Shown here: positions 45,217-54,371 of the stretch, piece after piece
Layout: each line of letters begins with the position of its first letter
How positions within the stretch are numbered: the first letter of the stretch is position 1
DNA from: Legionellaceae bacterium
GTDB lineage: Bacteria > Pseudomonadota > Gammaproteobacteria > Legionellales > Legionellaceae
NCBI GenBank assembly: GCA_030148065.1
Contig: JASBUC010000031.1
Span: forward strand, 1 to 54,375
DNA: 54,375 bases
Direction of reading: 5' to 3'
Program-made: the position numbers and the translations under genes
Notes under the pieces: model-generated
Database searches by the model: none
Told to the model about the DNA's origin: nothing
The model's input: the letters and a program-made list of their open reading frames with translations, nothing else

Positions 45217-47721
45217 TTAATTTCTGGCAAATTGGCTCATGAGCCCATCAAACGATCCGTTGGTTAAACCTCCCAGACCTTTTAACAGCACTTGCCAATA
45301 AATAACATTATTGTATTCAGGTGCACCCGCCGTTCCTAAGGAGTTAAAGAGCCTGCCTGCTAATACTCTTGAGGCAATGCAACAACTCTCATATTGTAAG
45401 GAGGCAAAGTAGCCCATCTCATGACCAAAACCAAAATTATAACTGTAACCGGCAATGGCTTTTAATCGCTCATTCAATGGCCAAGCGTAGGATAGCCTAA
45501 TTTGAGACAAATTGGCAGAGTTTTGATACCCGCTGCTGAGATTTATGTTGTCACCATCTTTTAAGTAAGCATAGGCAAGATCGGCTTGGTGCCCTTCCTG
45601 ATCGTTGTAATGCAAATCGAGCACACCATTATTCATGCGGGCATCACTAACCTCATAGGCATTGTTAACCAGTACCTGCCAACGCTTGTTGAGTTTAACC
45701 ATCCCCTCAAAAGCAAAAGGGGTCCAACGGGCACCGGCTGCAAGGTTGCCTGGCATATTAGCTGGCGCCTGACAAGAGCCTGTGGGGCTAAAACAATCCA
45801 ATACTCGGTGAGGACTAAAATAATAGCCTTGGCCAACGTTAAAGGAGGCAAATGGCACACCGGTCTCAGAGTGGTAAAACTCACTCTCAAAGCCGATGCT
45901 TAGGCGATTATTATCTCCAACCCGGTCAAGACCGGAAAAACGGGCGCTGTCAAATAATTGACCATAGCTAAAAATGGTCTCACTGGTGTCAAATAAGGGA
46001 ATCTTATTCTGATCTTGGTATGGCACATAGAGGTAGAAAAGCCGAGGCCTTAAGCTCTGTTGTACCGGTACTCCTTGCCAGCGCCAATCTTTTAAGTAGA
46101 GAGACGACGCATCGACATATACTCGAGGGATCACGCTTGAAAAGGTTTCTGCCCGGCCAGAATAATTCTCCAGTTCATAATAACGACTGTCTAGGGCAAA
46201 TGATGGTTGAAACTCAATGTTGCTGAGGTAAAAATTCCCATGCAGACTAGGTCGTGCAAACAAGCGCAAGCCTGTTGGCGGCATTTGACTCACACTCTGC
46301 CAGTCAAACTCACTTAATTGACTCTGAAGCTCAACTCGCCAAGACTCATTAAACGACTGCCAGAGGGATAAATCTGCTTGAGGGTAGAGCCGATAGACGT
46401 CGGTGGTTGCACTCTGATTAATCGGGTGCAAGGTTTGAAAACGCTGCATTTTCAACGAGAAGTGGAGAGATTCTTTATCAAACACGGCGCTTGCTAGGCG
46501 TTTTACTTGGTTGTTTTGAGTAAAATTTAGGCTGGTATTAAAGTCTGCTGGATAATAATCGTCTGAGAGCTCACCATACTCAACATTAAATTGCCAATTC
46601 TGCCAACGACTCTGATGTTGCCAATTTAATTCCGAACGGTTTAAATCGGTGTTCGGCTGCAGCAGTGCGTTGTCTATTAAGAAGCTGCGGTAGAGGTGAT
46701 CATCATGTAAGAAGGTGGCATCGAATGAACCCTCGCCCCATGGAAAAAGATAGCGAAAATCCCCACCCGCCATTAAACCGCGCTTTTCAAAATAATGAGG
46801 AAGTAGCGTCAAATCATAGTTCGGAGCAAGATTTATATAATAAGGGGTTAACACATCCATACCGTTAATCGAACGGTAACTCACGCGCGGAATTAAAAAG
46901 CCTGATTTTCGTTTGTCATCTAAAGTAAAGGACCAGTAAGGCAAGTAGGCAACCGGCAGGTTGTGAAAGAAAAGTTTAGCAGAACGCACTTCACTCTCAC
47001 CGGTTTTTTTATCGACTTGCAGTGAGTCAGCAACGATTTGCCAAGTGAGCTCTTGCGGTGGGCAAATGCTAATTGCTGCATTTTTAAATTGATAGCGCTC
47101 ATTGCCATCACGGTGCACCTGATTGGCATACCCCCAGGCAATTAAGGTCTGCTCTTCTTTTAGATTTTCAAGCGTGGCATTATTGCCTTTAAAACTCATG
47201 CGATAAAGTAAGGGCGCAAGAGTGCCTTCGCCTGTTTGGTAGTTAAAATCGGCGCGTTGACTAATGAGCTTGGTTCCAGGTTCAAACAATTGAACCCGCC
47301 CAAGTAAGTGAATGGTGCTGATTTGTCCTTTTTGTCGCACGATCTTGGCGCTCTCGGCACTCAGCATTCTATTTTGCTGCTTAACCGTCACGCCCCCTTT
47401 CAGCCATGAATCACCCTCATTGATTAAATCGGCCCCGCCGCCAACATCAAGACTAACATCACCGGCTTTAAGCTGCCCTTGCGAGATAAAATCTAAATTT
47501 GGTTCTTGCCTTTTATCGAGTTGGCACCAGGGTGCCGTTGGGTAGTAGCCTAGACGTTTCCCTACCTCTTTTTTTTGCACATCACTTAAGGGTGTCTTAT
47601 CCATTGGCAAGCAAATAGAGAGCACTTCTTCGCACGCTTTGGTGTTTTGCGTTGCAATTGCGCCACTACAAAGCACAGATGCTAACATCACACCCCAAAT
47701 TGCCAACCCTACTCTTTTCAA
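45217..47721 (-). CDS. lptD: LPS assembly outer-membrane protein LptD
   Basis: Outer-membrane barrel that, with LptE, inserts LPS into the outer leaflet. 834 residues: signal peptide (1-23), the N-terminal OstA-like jellyroll (about 60-250), then a large barrel. Cys residues for disulfide maturation are seen at the N-terminus (C30, C37) and as a pair in YESCCIA near the end. The start is TTG at 47721 with GGGG upstream; it gives a perfect signal peptide. First gene of lptD-surA-pdxA. Confidence 0.95.
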   Translation of the reverse strand: MKRVGLAIWGVMLASVLCSGAIATQNTKACEEVLSICLPMDKTPLSDVQKKEVGKRLGYYPTAPWCQLDKRQEPNLDFISQGQLKAGDVSLDVGGGADLINEGDSWLKGGVTVKQQNRMLSAESAKIVRQKGQISTIHLLGRVQLFEPGTKLISQRADFNYQTGEGTLAPLLYRMSFKGNNATLENLKEEQTLIAWGYANQVHRDGNERYQFKNAAISICPPQELTWQIVADSLQVDKKTGESEVRSAKLFFHNLPVAYLPYWSFTLDDKRKSGFLIPRVSYRSINGMDVLTPYYINLAPNYDLTLLPHYFEKRGLMAGGDFRYLFPWGEGSFDATFLHDDHLYRSFLIDNALLQPNTDLNRSELNWQHQSRWQNWQFNVEYGELSDDYYPADFNTSLNFTQNNQVKRLASAVFDKESLHFSLKMQRFQTLHPINQSATTDVYRLYPQADLSLWQSFNESWRVELQSQLSEFDWQSVSQMPPTGLRLFARPSLHGNFYLSNIEFQPSFALDSRYYELENYSGRAETFSSVIPRVYVDASSLYLKDWRWQGVPVQQSLRPRLFYLYVPYQDQNKIPLFDTSETIFSYGQLFDSARFSGLDRVGDNNRLSIGFESEFYHSETGVPFASFNVGQGYYFSPHRVLDCFSPTGSCQAPANMPGNLAAGARWTPFAFEGMVKLNKRWQVLVNNAYEVSDARMNNGVLDLHYNDQEGHQADLAYAYLKDGDNINLSSGYQNSANLSQIRLSYAWPLNERLKAIAGYSYNFGFGHEMGYFASLQYESCCIASRVLAGRLFNSLGTAGAPEYNNVIYWQVLLKGLGGLTNGSFDGLMSQFARN

Positions 47722-47778
47722 GAAAACCCCAGCCTTGATAACAACTGGCAGAGTATACCCTGAGTGATCGACTCATAT

Positions 47779-47943
47779 CTATACCCATGAGACTCCAAAA
47801 TGCCAATTTTTATGATACCTAATTCCATCCCAGCGGCTTATCAAAAATGCGCCAGATCTATGGATATGACTTATTTTTGATAAGCCGCTGGGATGAAATT
47901 AACCACACCTAAAAAATGGCATTTCGAAGTATCATGGGTATAG
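47779..47943. mobile_element. MITE-like long imperfect palindrome
   Basis: A 165-bp unit lies between lptD and amgK. The inner arms (about 47819-47846 and 47873-47900) are 28 bp with one mismatch, including CCATCCCAGCGGCTTATC. The outer ends are CTATACCCATGA and its complement. Between arms and ends the two halves are alike (AAAATGCCA / TGGCATTTC). No open frame fits, and no clear target duplication is seen. Folded RNA or a non-autonomous transposon relic are both possible. Confidence 0.65.
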
Positions 47944-48061
47944 TTCGGGAGCCTTTTGGTGGCTGGTTTGTTTTTGCCCAACTCGCTCGTTTTGCAAAAA
48001 TGAGGAGATCTCTTAGCACTAAATGGTTAAAATAGCCCTTTGGTCGTTAGTCAGTCTTAAG

Positions 48062-49009
48062 ATGAGAGAGCAGGCATTACACAATTGGTTAAAGAAAACT
48101 TTAGACGATGAGCACTATTTATTATCTCCTTTAAGTGGTGATGCAAGCTTTCGACGTTATTTTCGTCTCAAACATAAGGGGCAAAGCTATGTGGTCATGG
48201 ACGCACCTCCTGAAAAAGAAGATTGCGCCCCCTTTGTGCAAATTGCTAAAAAACTAAGTGAGATTGGACTTAATGCGCCGATTATCCATCGACAGTCCTT
48301 AAAAGAGGGCTTTCTAGTGCTGAGTGACTTTGGTGATTGTCTACTCGAGCAGGCCATTCAATGCGAGCCTCTACCCCCTCTTTATCAACAAGCCATTGAT
48401 GAGCTCATCTCACTGCAATGCAAACTGGATAAAACACTCTTTAACCCGTTTGATGCAACTCACATTCGACAAGAACTCTCACTCTTTGATACTTGGTATC
48501 TTAAAAAGCACCTAGGTCTTAAAAACCACCCAGATTTAAGCAAGCTTTATGAGTTTTTAATCGATGAGGCCTTATCCATGCCTAGTGTTGCCATGCACAG
48601 AGACTACCACTGTCGAAATTTAATGCGCCTTTCAACTGGCGGCATAGGCATACTGGATTTTCAAGACATGATGCAAGGCCCCATCCTCTATGATCTTGCC
48701 TCTCTATTAAAAGATTGCTATCTGGATTTGGGCAAAGATAGACGCGCCAGTCTTGTAAATTATTTTTTAGACAACAACCCGCTACTATCCAGCGAGTTTA
48801 AAAACGACTGCCAACGTTCCTTTGATTTAATCGCCTGTCAGCGCCATTTAAAAGCCTCTGGAATTTTTTGCCGTCTGAACTACCGAGACAATAAAGCCAA
48901 TTACTTATCTGAGTTGCCTTTAGTTCTAAAGTATCTTCGTGCCACAGCCGACAAATACTCTGAATTAAGACTGTTAAAAGATTTACTAAATGAGATTAAA
49001 ACCAACTAA
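48062..49009 (+). CDS. amgK: Amino-sugar kinase AmgK (N-acetylmuramate/N-acetylglucosamine kinase)
   Basis: 315 residues from the ATG at 48062; an upstream ATG at 48023 adds a non-homologous stretch. Aminoglycoside-phosphotransferase fold: LSGDASFRRYFR near the N-terminus, catalytic HRDYHCRNLM and GILDFQDMMQGPILYDLAS (the DFQD Asp binds Mg). It phosphorylates MurNAc at C1 in cell-wall recycling, passing MurNAc-1-P to MurU, whose gene overlaps it by 20 bp. The pair opposite lptD-surA-pdxA is as in Pseudomonas. Confidence 0.92.
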   Translation: MREQALHNWLKKTLDDEHYLLSPLSGDASFRRYFRLKHKGQSYVVMDAPPEKEDCAPFVQIAKKLSEIGLNAPIIHRQSLKEGFLVLSDFGDCLLEQAIQCEPLPPLYQQAIDELISLQCKLDKTLFNPFDATHIRQELSLFDTWYLKKHLGLKNHPDLSKLYEFLIDEALSMPSVAMHRDYHCRNLMRLSTGGIGILDFQDMMQGPILYDLASLLKDCYLDLGKDRRASLVNYFLDNNPLLSSEFKNDCQRSFDLIACQRHLKASGIFCRLNYRDNKANYLSELPLVLKYLRATADKYSELRLLKDLLNEIKTN

Positions 49010-49667
49010 AGCAATGATCTTGGCAGCAGGCCAAGGAAAACGTTTACGACCTTTAACCGAGAGTACGCCAAAACCGCTGATTAGAGTGCAAGGAAAACCG
49101 CTGATTGAGCATCATCTTGGCAACCTCGCCAAAGCAGGCGTTCATGATGTGATCATTAATCTTGCCCACCTTGGTGAGCAAATTAGAACGCACGTTGGCG
49201 ATGGCCAGCACTACAACCTTAAGGTGCACTATTCAGATGAGGCCCCACCAGGCTTAGAAACAGGCGGAGGGCTGGTCAAAGCGCTCCCTCTTTTAGGGCC
49301 AGAACCATTTTGGGTGGTCAATGGAGACGTGCTGTCAAATTTTGACTTTAACAGCCCTCCAAGGCTAGATAAAACGCTGGCGCATTTAATCTTAGTCCCC
49401 AACCCACCTCATAACCCAAAAGGCGACTTTTCGCTGGTCGATGGCTTGGTTGAATTACCAGATGGTGAGACGCCCTACACCTTTGCCGGCATCTCCTTTT
49501 ATCACCCAGACTTTTTCAAAGGCTTGCAAGTCAAGCGCTTTTCAGTAACCCCGTTACTAAAAGCAGCGATGAAAAAAGGCTTGGTCTCAGGTGAGCTCTA
49601 CCAAGGACTCTGGCATGACATCGGCACTCTCTCTCGCTTAGAAAAGGCCAATGATCCCAAGCATTAG
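48990..49667 (+). CDS. murU: N-acetylmuramate-1-phosphate uridylyltransferase MurU
   Basis: 225 residues. The nucleotidyltransferase signature LAAGQGKRLRPLTESTPKPL is intact, followed by VNGDVLSNFD (metal-binding Asp), ETGGGLVKALPL and LWHDIGTLSRL. It makes UDP-MurNAc from MurNAc-1-P, bypassing the de novo MurA/MurB step, a shortcut that lowers fosfomycin sensitivity where known. Overlaps amgK, and overlaps the convergent gene at 49664 by 4 bp. Confidence 0.94.
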   Translation: MRLKPTKAMILAAGQGKRLRPLTESTPKPLIRVQGKPLIEHHLGNLAKAGVHDVIINLAHLGEQIRTHVGDGQHYNLKVHYSDEAPPGLETGGGLVKALPLLGPEPFWVVNGDVLSNFDFNSPPRLDKTLAHLILVPNPPHNPKGDFSLVDGLVELPDGETPYTFAGISFYHPDFFKGLQVKRFSVTPLLKAAMKKGLVSGELYQGLWHDIGTLSRLEKANDPKH

Positions 49668-50152
49668 AAAGCGCAAACAACGTTAAAGCGCTCATCATCA
49701 TGAGCGTTCTCACTCTCATCCAACTCATGACCCAAGCAATGGGCAACAACTGTGCAGGCCCCTCTAAGCAAAAACATGGCCAGAGAACAGACGGTTGCCA
49801 CCGCAGCCAACGTCACTGACAAGGCATCAAAGCCCCAAGCGCCCAACAACATCGGTACCCCACAAGGAGAGATGAGCGCCAGAGGCACAAAACTGACGGT
49901 TAAGGCGGCTAAGTGAGCAAGATAGTAGAGCGTTCTGCCTGTGTGGACAAGCACTTCGTCAAAGGCGCGAGCTGCATAGAAACTACTGCCATAGAGTGAT
50001 GGTTCATAAGTTGCTTTTAAGGCATCAAAGCTCTTTTTCGTTCGCTCTGCTGCCGAACTAAAAAAGGAGGTATACAAAAAACACATAAGCCATCCGAGAG
50101 AACATTGAACTAGGTGGCAAATAGTAAGTCTTATTTTTCTAAGAAGCAACAA
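49664..50152 (-). CDS. Unknown small membrane protein
   Basis: 162 residues from a TTG at 50152; an ATG at 50086 (GGATGG upstream) would give 140. Hydrophobic segments about 9-30, 75-100 and 105-135 indicate two or three membrane spans, with a polar Ser/Ala/Lys region between and an acidic tail (ELDESENAHDDERF). No family recognised. It runs tail-to-tail with murU (4-bp overlap). Confidence 0.55.
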   Translation of the reverse strand: MLLLRKIRLTICHLVQCSLGWLMCFLYTSFFSSAAERTKKSFDALKATYEPSLYGSSFYAARAFDEVLVHTGRTLYYLAHLAALTVSFVPLALISPCGVPMLLGAWGFDALSVTLAAVATVCSLAMFLLRGACTVVAHCLGHELDESENAHDDERFNVVCAF

Positions 50153-50266
50153 TAATAAGCATAAAAACTCTAATTGATTTCTACTTTGTCAACAAAGCTT
50201 GGCACTATCGCCGCTTGCCAATAAATTGATTACACTCTCTGAAAAACGCAAGCAAGGGAGCACATC

Positions 50267-51883
50267 ATGAAGTTTCATTACCTAACCGATGCAGAAGGGG
50301 ATTGGCAGTACTTTTGTCATCAAATTGAAATGAGTGAGGTTGTACAGTTTTCAAGAGATGGGCGCATTGTCTTTCAGCAAGACAACGATGATTTGTTTAT
50401 TTTTGGCGGCGATCTCTCTGACCGAGGAAATGACATTCTCATAGCCGTTGCCCTTAATACGCTAAAAGAAGAGTTCCCCGAGCGCGTTGTTCTCTTAGTT
50501 GGCAATAGAGATGCGAACAAGACTCGATTTCTGCATGAGCTTCCTAAAGATCCGACAACCCCATTTGAAAACTCAGACATCCCAAAGCCTGCCTTTGCCG
50601 CCAGCGCCAAAAGCTACCCAGACTGGCTAAAGGATGCAGGGTTAACTGACACGGCCATCAATCGCTTGAAATGGATTTTGGCAGAGACCATGGGAGCCCC
50701 ACAAGCCTTTGAGTGCAGGCGGCGCGAGATAAGCGCGCTTGATGAATCCCCTCTTGCAAATTGCAGTGATGAGGAGGTCTATCAAAGCTTCTATCGCTCT
50801 GTAGAAGAAAAAGGCTTTATGCGCACCTATCTTGAGAACGCGCAACTTGCTGCCGTGGTTCATGACACCTTAATCGTACATGGCAGTGTCACCATGGATA
50901 ATATTTTGCAGTTGCCAATCGGACTCAATGGCCACATTGAAAAAAAGCCCCACCTGAGCATACAAAGTTGGGTAGACGCTCTAAATGGCTGGTACCACCA
51001 AGCACTCATGGCCTGGATTAACAATCAACCCACCGGTGATTTAAGAAAGCAAGAAGAGGGTCTGCCGTATCAATACTCTGACTTCACGCCAGCTTCTGCC
51101 CTACAACACATTGCCTCAGGCCATGGTAGCCTTTACCAAGACAAAAGCGTGGTGGTGGGACACATGTTTGACTCTCGCCAAGGCCCGCTCATGCCCATTG
51201 CCGATGAACTTGCCAAGATTTTGACCCAATCTGGCATCAGACGAGTGATTGTCGGACACCAACCTTACGGCGACACACCAGGATTCATCACTGGCACCCA
51301 CTCTAAAATTAGCAGTGATCGCAGCCACCATAACATCGAACTCATCACAGGTGATACCCTCTATGGCCATGCGAAGGCCTACGACAAAGAGCGCGGGGCC
51401 GACATTCGCAGAACAAATCCAAGGGGCCTTGCCTTTGCCACCATTCATGTTGAGTACGACAAACAAAGAGAACTTAGCCAAACAAGCATTAAAGGCATAG
51501 ACGGCTTTGGTCGTGCCTATCACCCCATCCTTGATAACCGCTGGCCTAATCGCAGCCAGCATCGGCAAGATCGCTTTCTAGGACGACTAGTAGAGATTGA
51601 GGGCGTACGCTACCTTGTGCGACTAAACCTACAAGAAGGCCTTTATCAATTAAGCCATAAAGAGCGAGATTTTAGTATTTTCTATCAAACTAAAAACTGC
51701 CAAGAGTTACACCAGCTAGAACAACAAGGCGCCTTTCTGAGTGTGGATCAACGAAGAGCACCTGTTCTTAGCACCATTTATGAAAATAACACAATGAGTG
51801 ATGGGCAAGCAGCAGTGGAGGAAAAGGACCAAAAGACAGTCATAATAGCCGATAGGACTCTCAACAACAGTTTGACCAAATAA
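50267..51883 (+). CDS. PPP-like metallophosphoesterase with GNRD motif
   Basis: 538 residues, AGGGAG before the ATG. Calcineurin-like motifs in order: DAEGDW (8-13), FGGDLSDRGND (about 46-56), LVGNRDANK (about 84-92), a His in VVHDTLIVHGSV (about 200), and IVGHQPYGDTPG (about 328-340). The metal ligands of the PPP core are thus present, but GNH(E/D) is GNRD, a form I recall from some protozoan and bacterial phosphatases. The C-terminal 100 residues are extra and unplaced. A secreted phosphatase, as in WipA/WipB of Legionella, is possible but not shown. Confidence 0.75.
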   Translation: MKFHYLTDAEGDWQYFCHQIEMSEVVQFSRDGRIVFQQDNDDLFIFGGDLSDRGNDILIAVALNTLKEEFPERVVLLVGNRDANKTRFLHELPKDPTTPFENSDIPKPAFAASAKSYPDWLKDAGLTDTAINRLKWILAETMGAPQAFECRRREISALDESPLANCSDEEVYQSFYRSVEEKGFMRTYLENAQLAAVVHDTLIVHGSVTMDNILQLPIGLNGHIEKKPHLSIQSWVDALNGWYHQALMAWINNQPTGDLRKQEEGLPYQYSDFTPASALQHIASGHGSLYQDKSVVVGHMFDSRQGPLMPIADELAKILTQSGIRRVIVGHQPYGDTPGFITGTHSKISSDRSHHNIELITGDTLYGHAKAYDKERGADIRRTNPRGLAFATIHVEYDKQRELSQTSIKGIDGFGRAYHPILDNRWPNRSQHRQDRFLGRLVEIEGVRYLVRLNLQEGLYQLSHKERDFSIFYQTKNCQELHQLEQQGAFLSVDQRRAPVLSTIYENNTMSDGQAAVEEKDQKTVIIADRTLNNSLTK

Positions 51884-51900
51884 TGGCCAGGACGTATAAT
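51872..51900 (+). promoter_or_regulatory. Near-consensus sigma-70 promoter
   Basis: TTGACC, 17-bp spacer, TATAAT (51895-51900). It overlaps the stop of the phosphatase gene and drives the next one. Transcription would start near 51907, so a TTG at 51900 cannot be the start; the ATG at 51927 fits. Confidence 0.85.
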
Positions 51901-51926
51901 TGTCTATTTTTTTGACGGAAGTGGAT

Positions 51927-52355
51927 ATGCGCGAATTAAAACTTGAGAGGATTCCTGAGTCGGATAATGATGAATCGATGAGTGCATCTGAACGAAGCGA
52001 AATTGATACAAAAGCCATGAGCAGTCATCGAAAAGTGATGAGTACACTCTCAAAACGCCTTACGCCAAAAGAGGGAGTAACGGCTAAAGGCGACAACCCA
52101 AACAACCCCTCTCAGCAGTTAAAGAGTCCCCGAGACTTTACCTGGGAAGACGTATTAAGAGCCAAGAGACTCAATCAAGAGTGTGAAATAGATGGGTTTT
52201 CTACCACTTTGTCACCCTCTAAGTTCGGGGGAAGCCCAAATGGCTCAAGCCCACTGTTCCATTCATCACCATTCTCCTCTCCGGAGCCCTCCCCGACCAA
52301 GGGCAAACAAAAGCCCTCTACTCCTAACAGCATAGGTCACCGCACACCTCTGTAA
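51927..52355 (+). CDS. Unknown disordered Ser/Pro-rich protein
   Basis: 142 residues from the ATG at 51927 (GGAAG upstream). Highly charged N-terminus (MRELKLERIPESDNDESMSA), a short helical region (FTWEDVLRAKRLNQECEIDG), then a low-complexity Ser/Pro/Gly tail (SPLFHSSPFSSPEPSPTKGK). Probably unfolded, with no membrane segment or signal peptide. It has its own strong promoter and a hairpin after it. Composition suits a type IV effector or a linear-motif protein, but the function is unknown. Confidence 0.6.
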   Translation: MRELKLERIPESDNDESMSASERSEIDTKAMSSHRKVMSTLSKRLTPKEGVTAKGDNPNNPSQQLKSPRDFTWEDVLRAKRLNQECEIDGFSTTLSPSKFGGSPNGSSPLFHSSPFSSPEPSPTKGKQKPSTPNSIGHRTPL

Positions 52356-52400
52356 AACGGTTCCCTATGGCGGTGCACTAATGGGAAAATAACGTCACAT

Positions 52401-52433
52401 GGTGAGCCCGCAGTTATCTACTGCAAGCTCACC
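52401..52433. terminator. Hairpin between convergent genes
   Basis: Outer 7-bp stem GGTGAGC / GCTCACC with an inner 4-bp GCAG / CTGC stem, no U-tract. It lies between the gene at 51927 and the convergent gene ending at 52492. Confidence 0.45.
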
Positions 52434-52491
52434 GTACCTAAGGTAAGTGCAGCAAACACAACACCCACTGAGTTTCCCGTCAATAGACTAG

Positions 52492-54186
52492 CTATTTCAT
52501 GGATGCGGTGGTATTAACTGCAAGCTCTGCTTTAAGTTCATCAAACTGTTCTATTCCTAATGTCTCTTGCCCTTGTACTAATTTAGCGAGATCCCCGTAT
52601 TTCAAGGCCTCCTTGTTTTCTGAAGTGAACTCAACCTCATTGCCAGATACACAGTTTTTTAGCTTATCTGCAGCTCTTAATTTTGCCCACGGTGAATTAG
52701 ACCAGCTTGCCTTATATTTTACGAGAGCAATGGGAATGCCAACTCCAAAACAGCAGGCAACCATTAGAGCAATATCGCCTTTCATACTATCTCGCCGTTT
52801 ATTGATATAATTGTCAATTCTCTGAATAAAGCTGTCTTTGGCTGCGTCGTTTGCATCCCTCACTCCCCCAGAGGCCTCACCTGTACTAACCCCAAAAAAA
52901 TTAGTTTTTGGAAAGTCTTTGCTCAAGTTTTGACTTTTAATAATTTTTTCAATCTTACTTAGTGTTTTACTATAGCAACCACGCTGACCATTGATTGGTG
53001 TTTTTCCACTTTTTTTATTCTCTACATTCTCTAATACCTTATTTACTTCTTTTTGTATCATTGCTACTTTTGTTGCCAAGGGGGCCTTGTCTGTATCGAC
53101 AATTGATAAAGTCAATGTCCTAACGTTTTCTAAAAAATCTTTTGCATTGGTTTCTCTATTATCATGTCCTGCAAAGTTCACTCCATTAAACTTGTCTTTA
53201 TCCTGCAAGTAGTCCCGCAGTGATGGATGGTACTCTACTTCTGGGGCAATTCTAGCGCCCCCACGCAGAGGTCGTTTAGATTGGCCTAAAGAAGCACCTG
53301 TTGTGTCATCAGCAACCGTTTTCTGAACTTGAACAGTTGGGCTAATAGGCTCACCCATTAAACCTTGCGTGCTGGCAGTATCCCTCCTGCTCCCTTTAGG
53401 AATATTTGGCGATGAGGCATTAAAAGAAATTGAATTAGAAGTAAGAGTTGCTACTTCATCATAAGCGCTCATTGCAGCAGTTATTTCTGCGTTAACTTCA
53501 TCAACCGCTGTATTATAGGCACTGAGTTTTTGTTCATAATCTGTTTCTGCTGCCTTTATTTTTTGTTTTTCTTTATTTACTCTTTTAAGGGTTGCATGGG
53601 TTTGGCTTGCGTTCGTCTTACTAAGATTTAAACGAGTCAATTGATGTGTTGTGTTTGCCTGCTTTCGAACGTCATTCTCGACAATTTTCCTAGCTTTTTG
53701 AGCAAAAACCGTCGCACCCTGATCATTTATCTCACAGGTCGCATTTGTCCCAGTGACCAACCTAGCACTTCTGTTCACCTCTGATAGTTGTGGCGCCCTA
53801 ATAGCAAGATTCGGATGATTAAAGCCTCTTTCTGGGCTTCTAAGTGCTGTTAAAAAGTTCTCTGCAAAAGTTTGAGCATTTTTATCCAGAAAAGAACCAT
53901 AAGCCATATGCAGCTCAATCCTTTCTACCTTTGCGCGAGTAGTTCTCTCTATTTTTCTTGCAAACAAATCCGCTAACTGCTCGGCGGTATGTCCTCCAGC
54001 TTTAACAACACCGTTTTCTATACTGCTATCAGTATACAAACTGATAGTTGGCCGAATATCTCCTTCTCTCTTATTCCCTTTAGCGCTCGCCACGTTAAAA
54101 CATTTTGTAGTGTTAACTGAGCTCCCCTTTAAACGGGTCTTCAAAGGCTCACCTACAGTCAAGACTGTTTTAGAATTAGACGACAT
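52492..54186 (-). CDS. Large unknown protein, effector-like layout
   Basis: 564 residues. N-terminal part mixed, with GGHTAEQLADLFARKIER followed by VERIELHMAYG (about 64-97), a strand-helix pattern seen in some toxin-like modules. A helical/coiled-coil stretch at about 195-245, a long polar linker, a helical domain (about 335-420) and one membrane segment near the end (GDIALMVACCFGVGIPIALV, about 480). Cys are few. No family recognised with confidence. A TATAAT lies about 31 bp upstream of the start. Stand-alone and preceded by the heptamer repeat. Confidence 0.6.
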   Translation of the reverse strand: MSSNSKTVLTVGEPLKTRLKGSSVNTTKCFNVASAKGNKREGDIRPTISLYTDSSIENGVVKAGGHTAEQLADLFARKIERTTRAKVERIELHMAYGSFLDKNAQTFAENFLTALRSPERGFNHPNLAIRAPQLSEVNRSARLVTGTNATCEINDQGATVFAQKARKIVENDVRKQANTTHQLTRLNLSKTNASQTHATLKRVNKEKQKIKAAETDYEQKLSAYNTAVDEVNAEITAAMSAYDEVATLTSNSISFNASSPNIPKGSRRDTASTQGLMGEPISPTVQVQKTVADDTTGASLGQSKRPLRGGARIAPEVEYHPSLRDYLQDKDKFNGVNFAGHDNRETNAKDFLENVRTLTLSIVDTDKAPLATKVAMIQKEVNKVLENVENKKSGKTPINGQRGCYSKTLSKIEKIIKSQNLSKDFPKTNFFGVSTGEASGGVRDANDAAKDSFIQRIDNYINKRRDSMKGDIALMVACCFGVGIPIALVKYKASWSNSPWAKLRAADKLKNCVSGNEVEFTSENKEALKYGDLAKLVQGQETLGIEQFDELKAELAVNTTASMK

Positions 54187-54216
54187 AATTTGCTCTATTT
54201 ATAGTCATATAAAAAA

Positions 54217-54222
54217 ATTATA
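54217..54222 (-). promoter_or_regulatory. Candidate -10 box of the gene at 54186
   Basis: TATAAT on the minus strand, 31 bases before the ATG; no good -35 at 16-18 bp. Confidence 0.45.
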
Positions 54223-54270
54223 GACCATCTGACTAAATTGTCGTTTTTTTGTCTATTTGAGAGAGGAAAT

Positions 54271-54287
54271 AAAAGGACAGTCCTTTT
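54271..54287. repeat. Short perfect palindrome
   Basis: AAAAGGAC-a-GTCCTTTT. A single-base centre suits protein binding (or a cruciform) better than an RNA hairpin. It lies about 85 bp upstream of the gene at 54186, past the -10. Confidence 0.5.
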
Positions 54288-54293
54288 TAACCT

Positions 54294-54371
54294 GAGCCTT
54301 GGAGCTTGGAGCTTGGAGCTTGGAGCTTGGAGCTTGGAGCTTGGAGCTTGTACCTTGGATCTTGAACCTTG
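54294..54371. repeat. Heptanucleotide tandem repeat
   Basis: Seven exact copies of GGAGCTT (54301-54349), flanked by degenerate heptads: GAGCCTT before, and GTACCTT, GGATCTT, GAACCTT after. It lies near the window edge, about 110 bp upstream of the effector-like gene. Non-coding as far as can be seen. Confidence 0.9.

Noticed and set aside
54294-54371. CRISPR or telomere-like array
   Set aside because: Seven-base units without spacers; a simple heptamer tandem repeat is enough.
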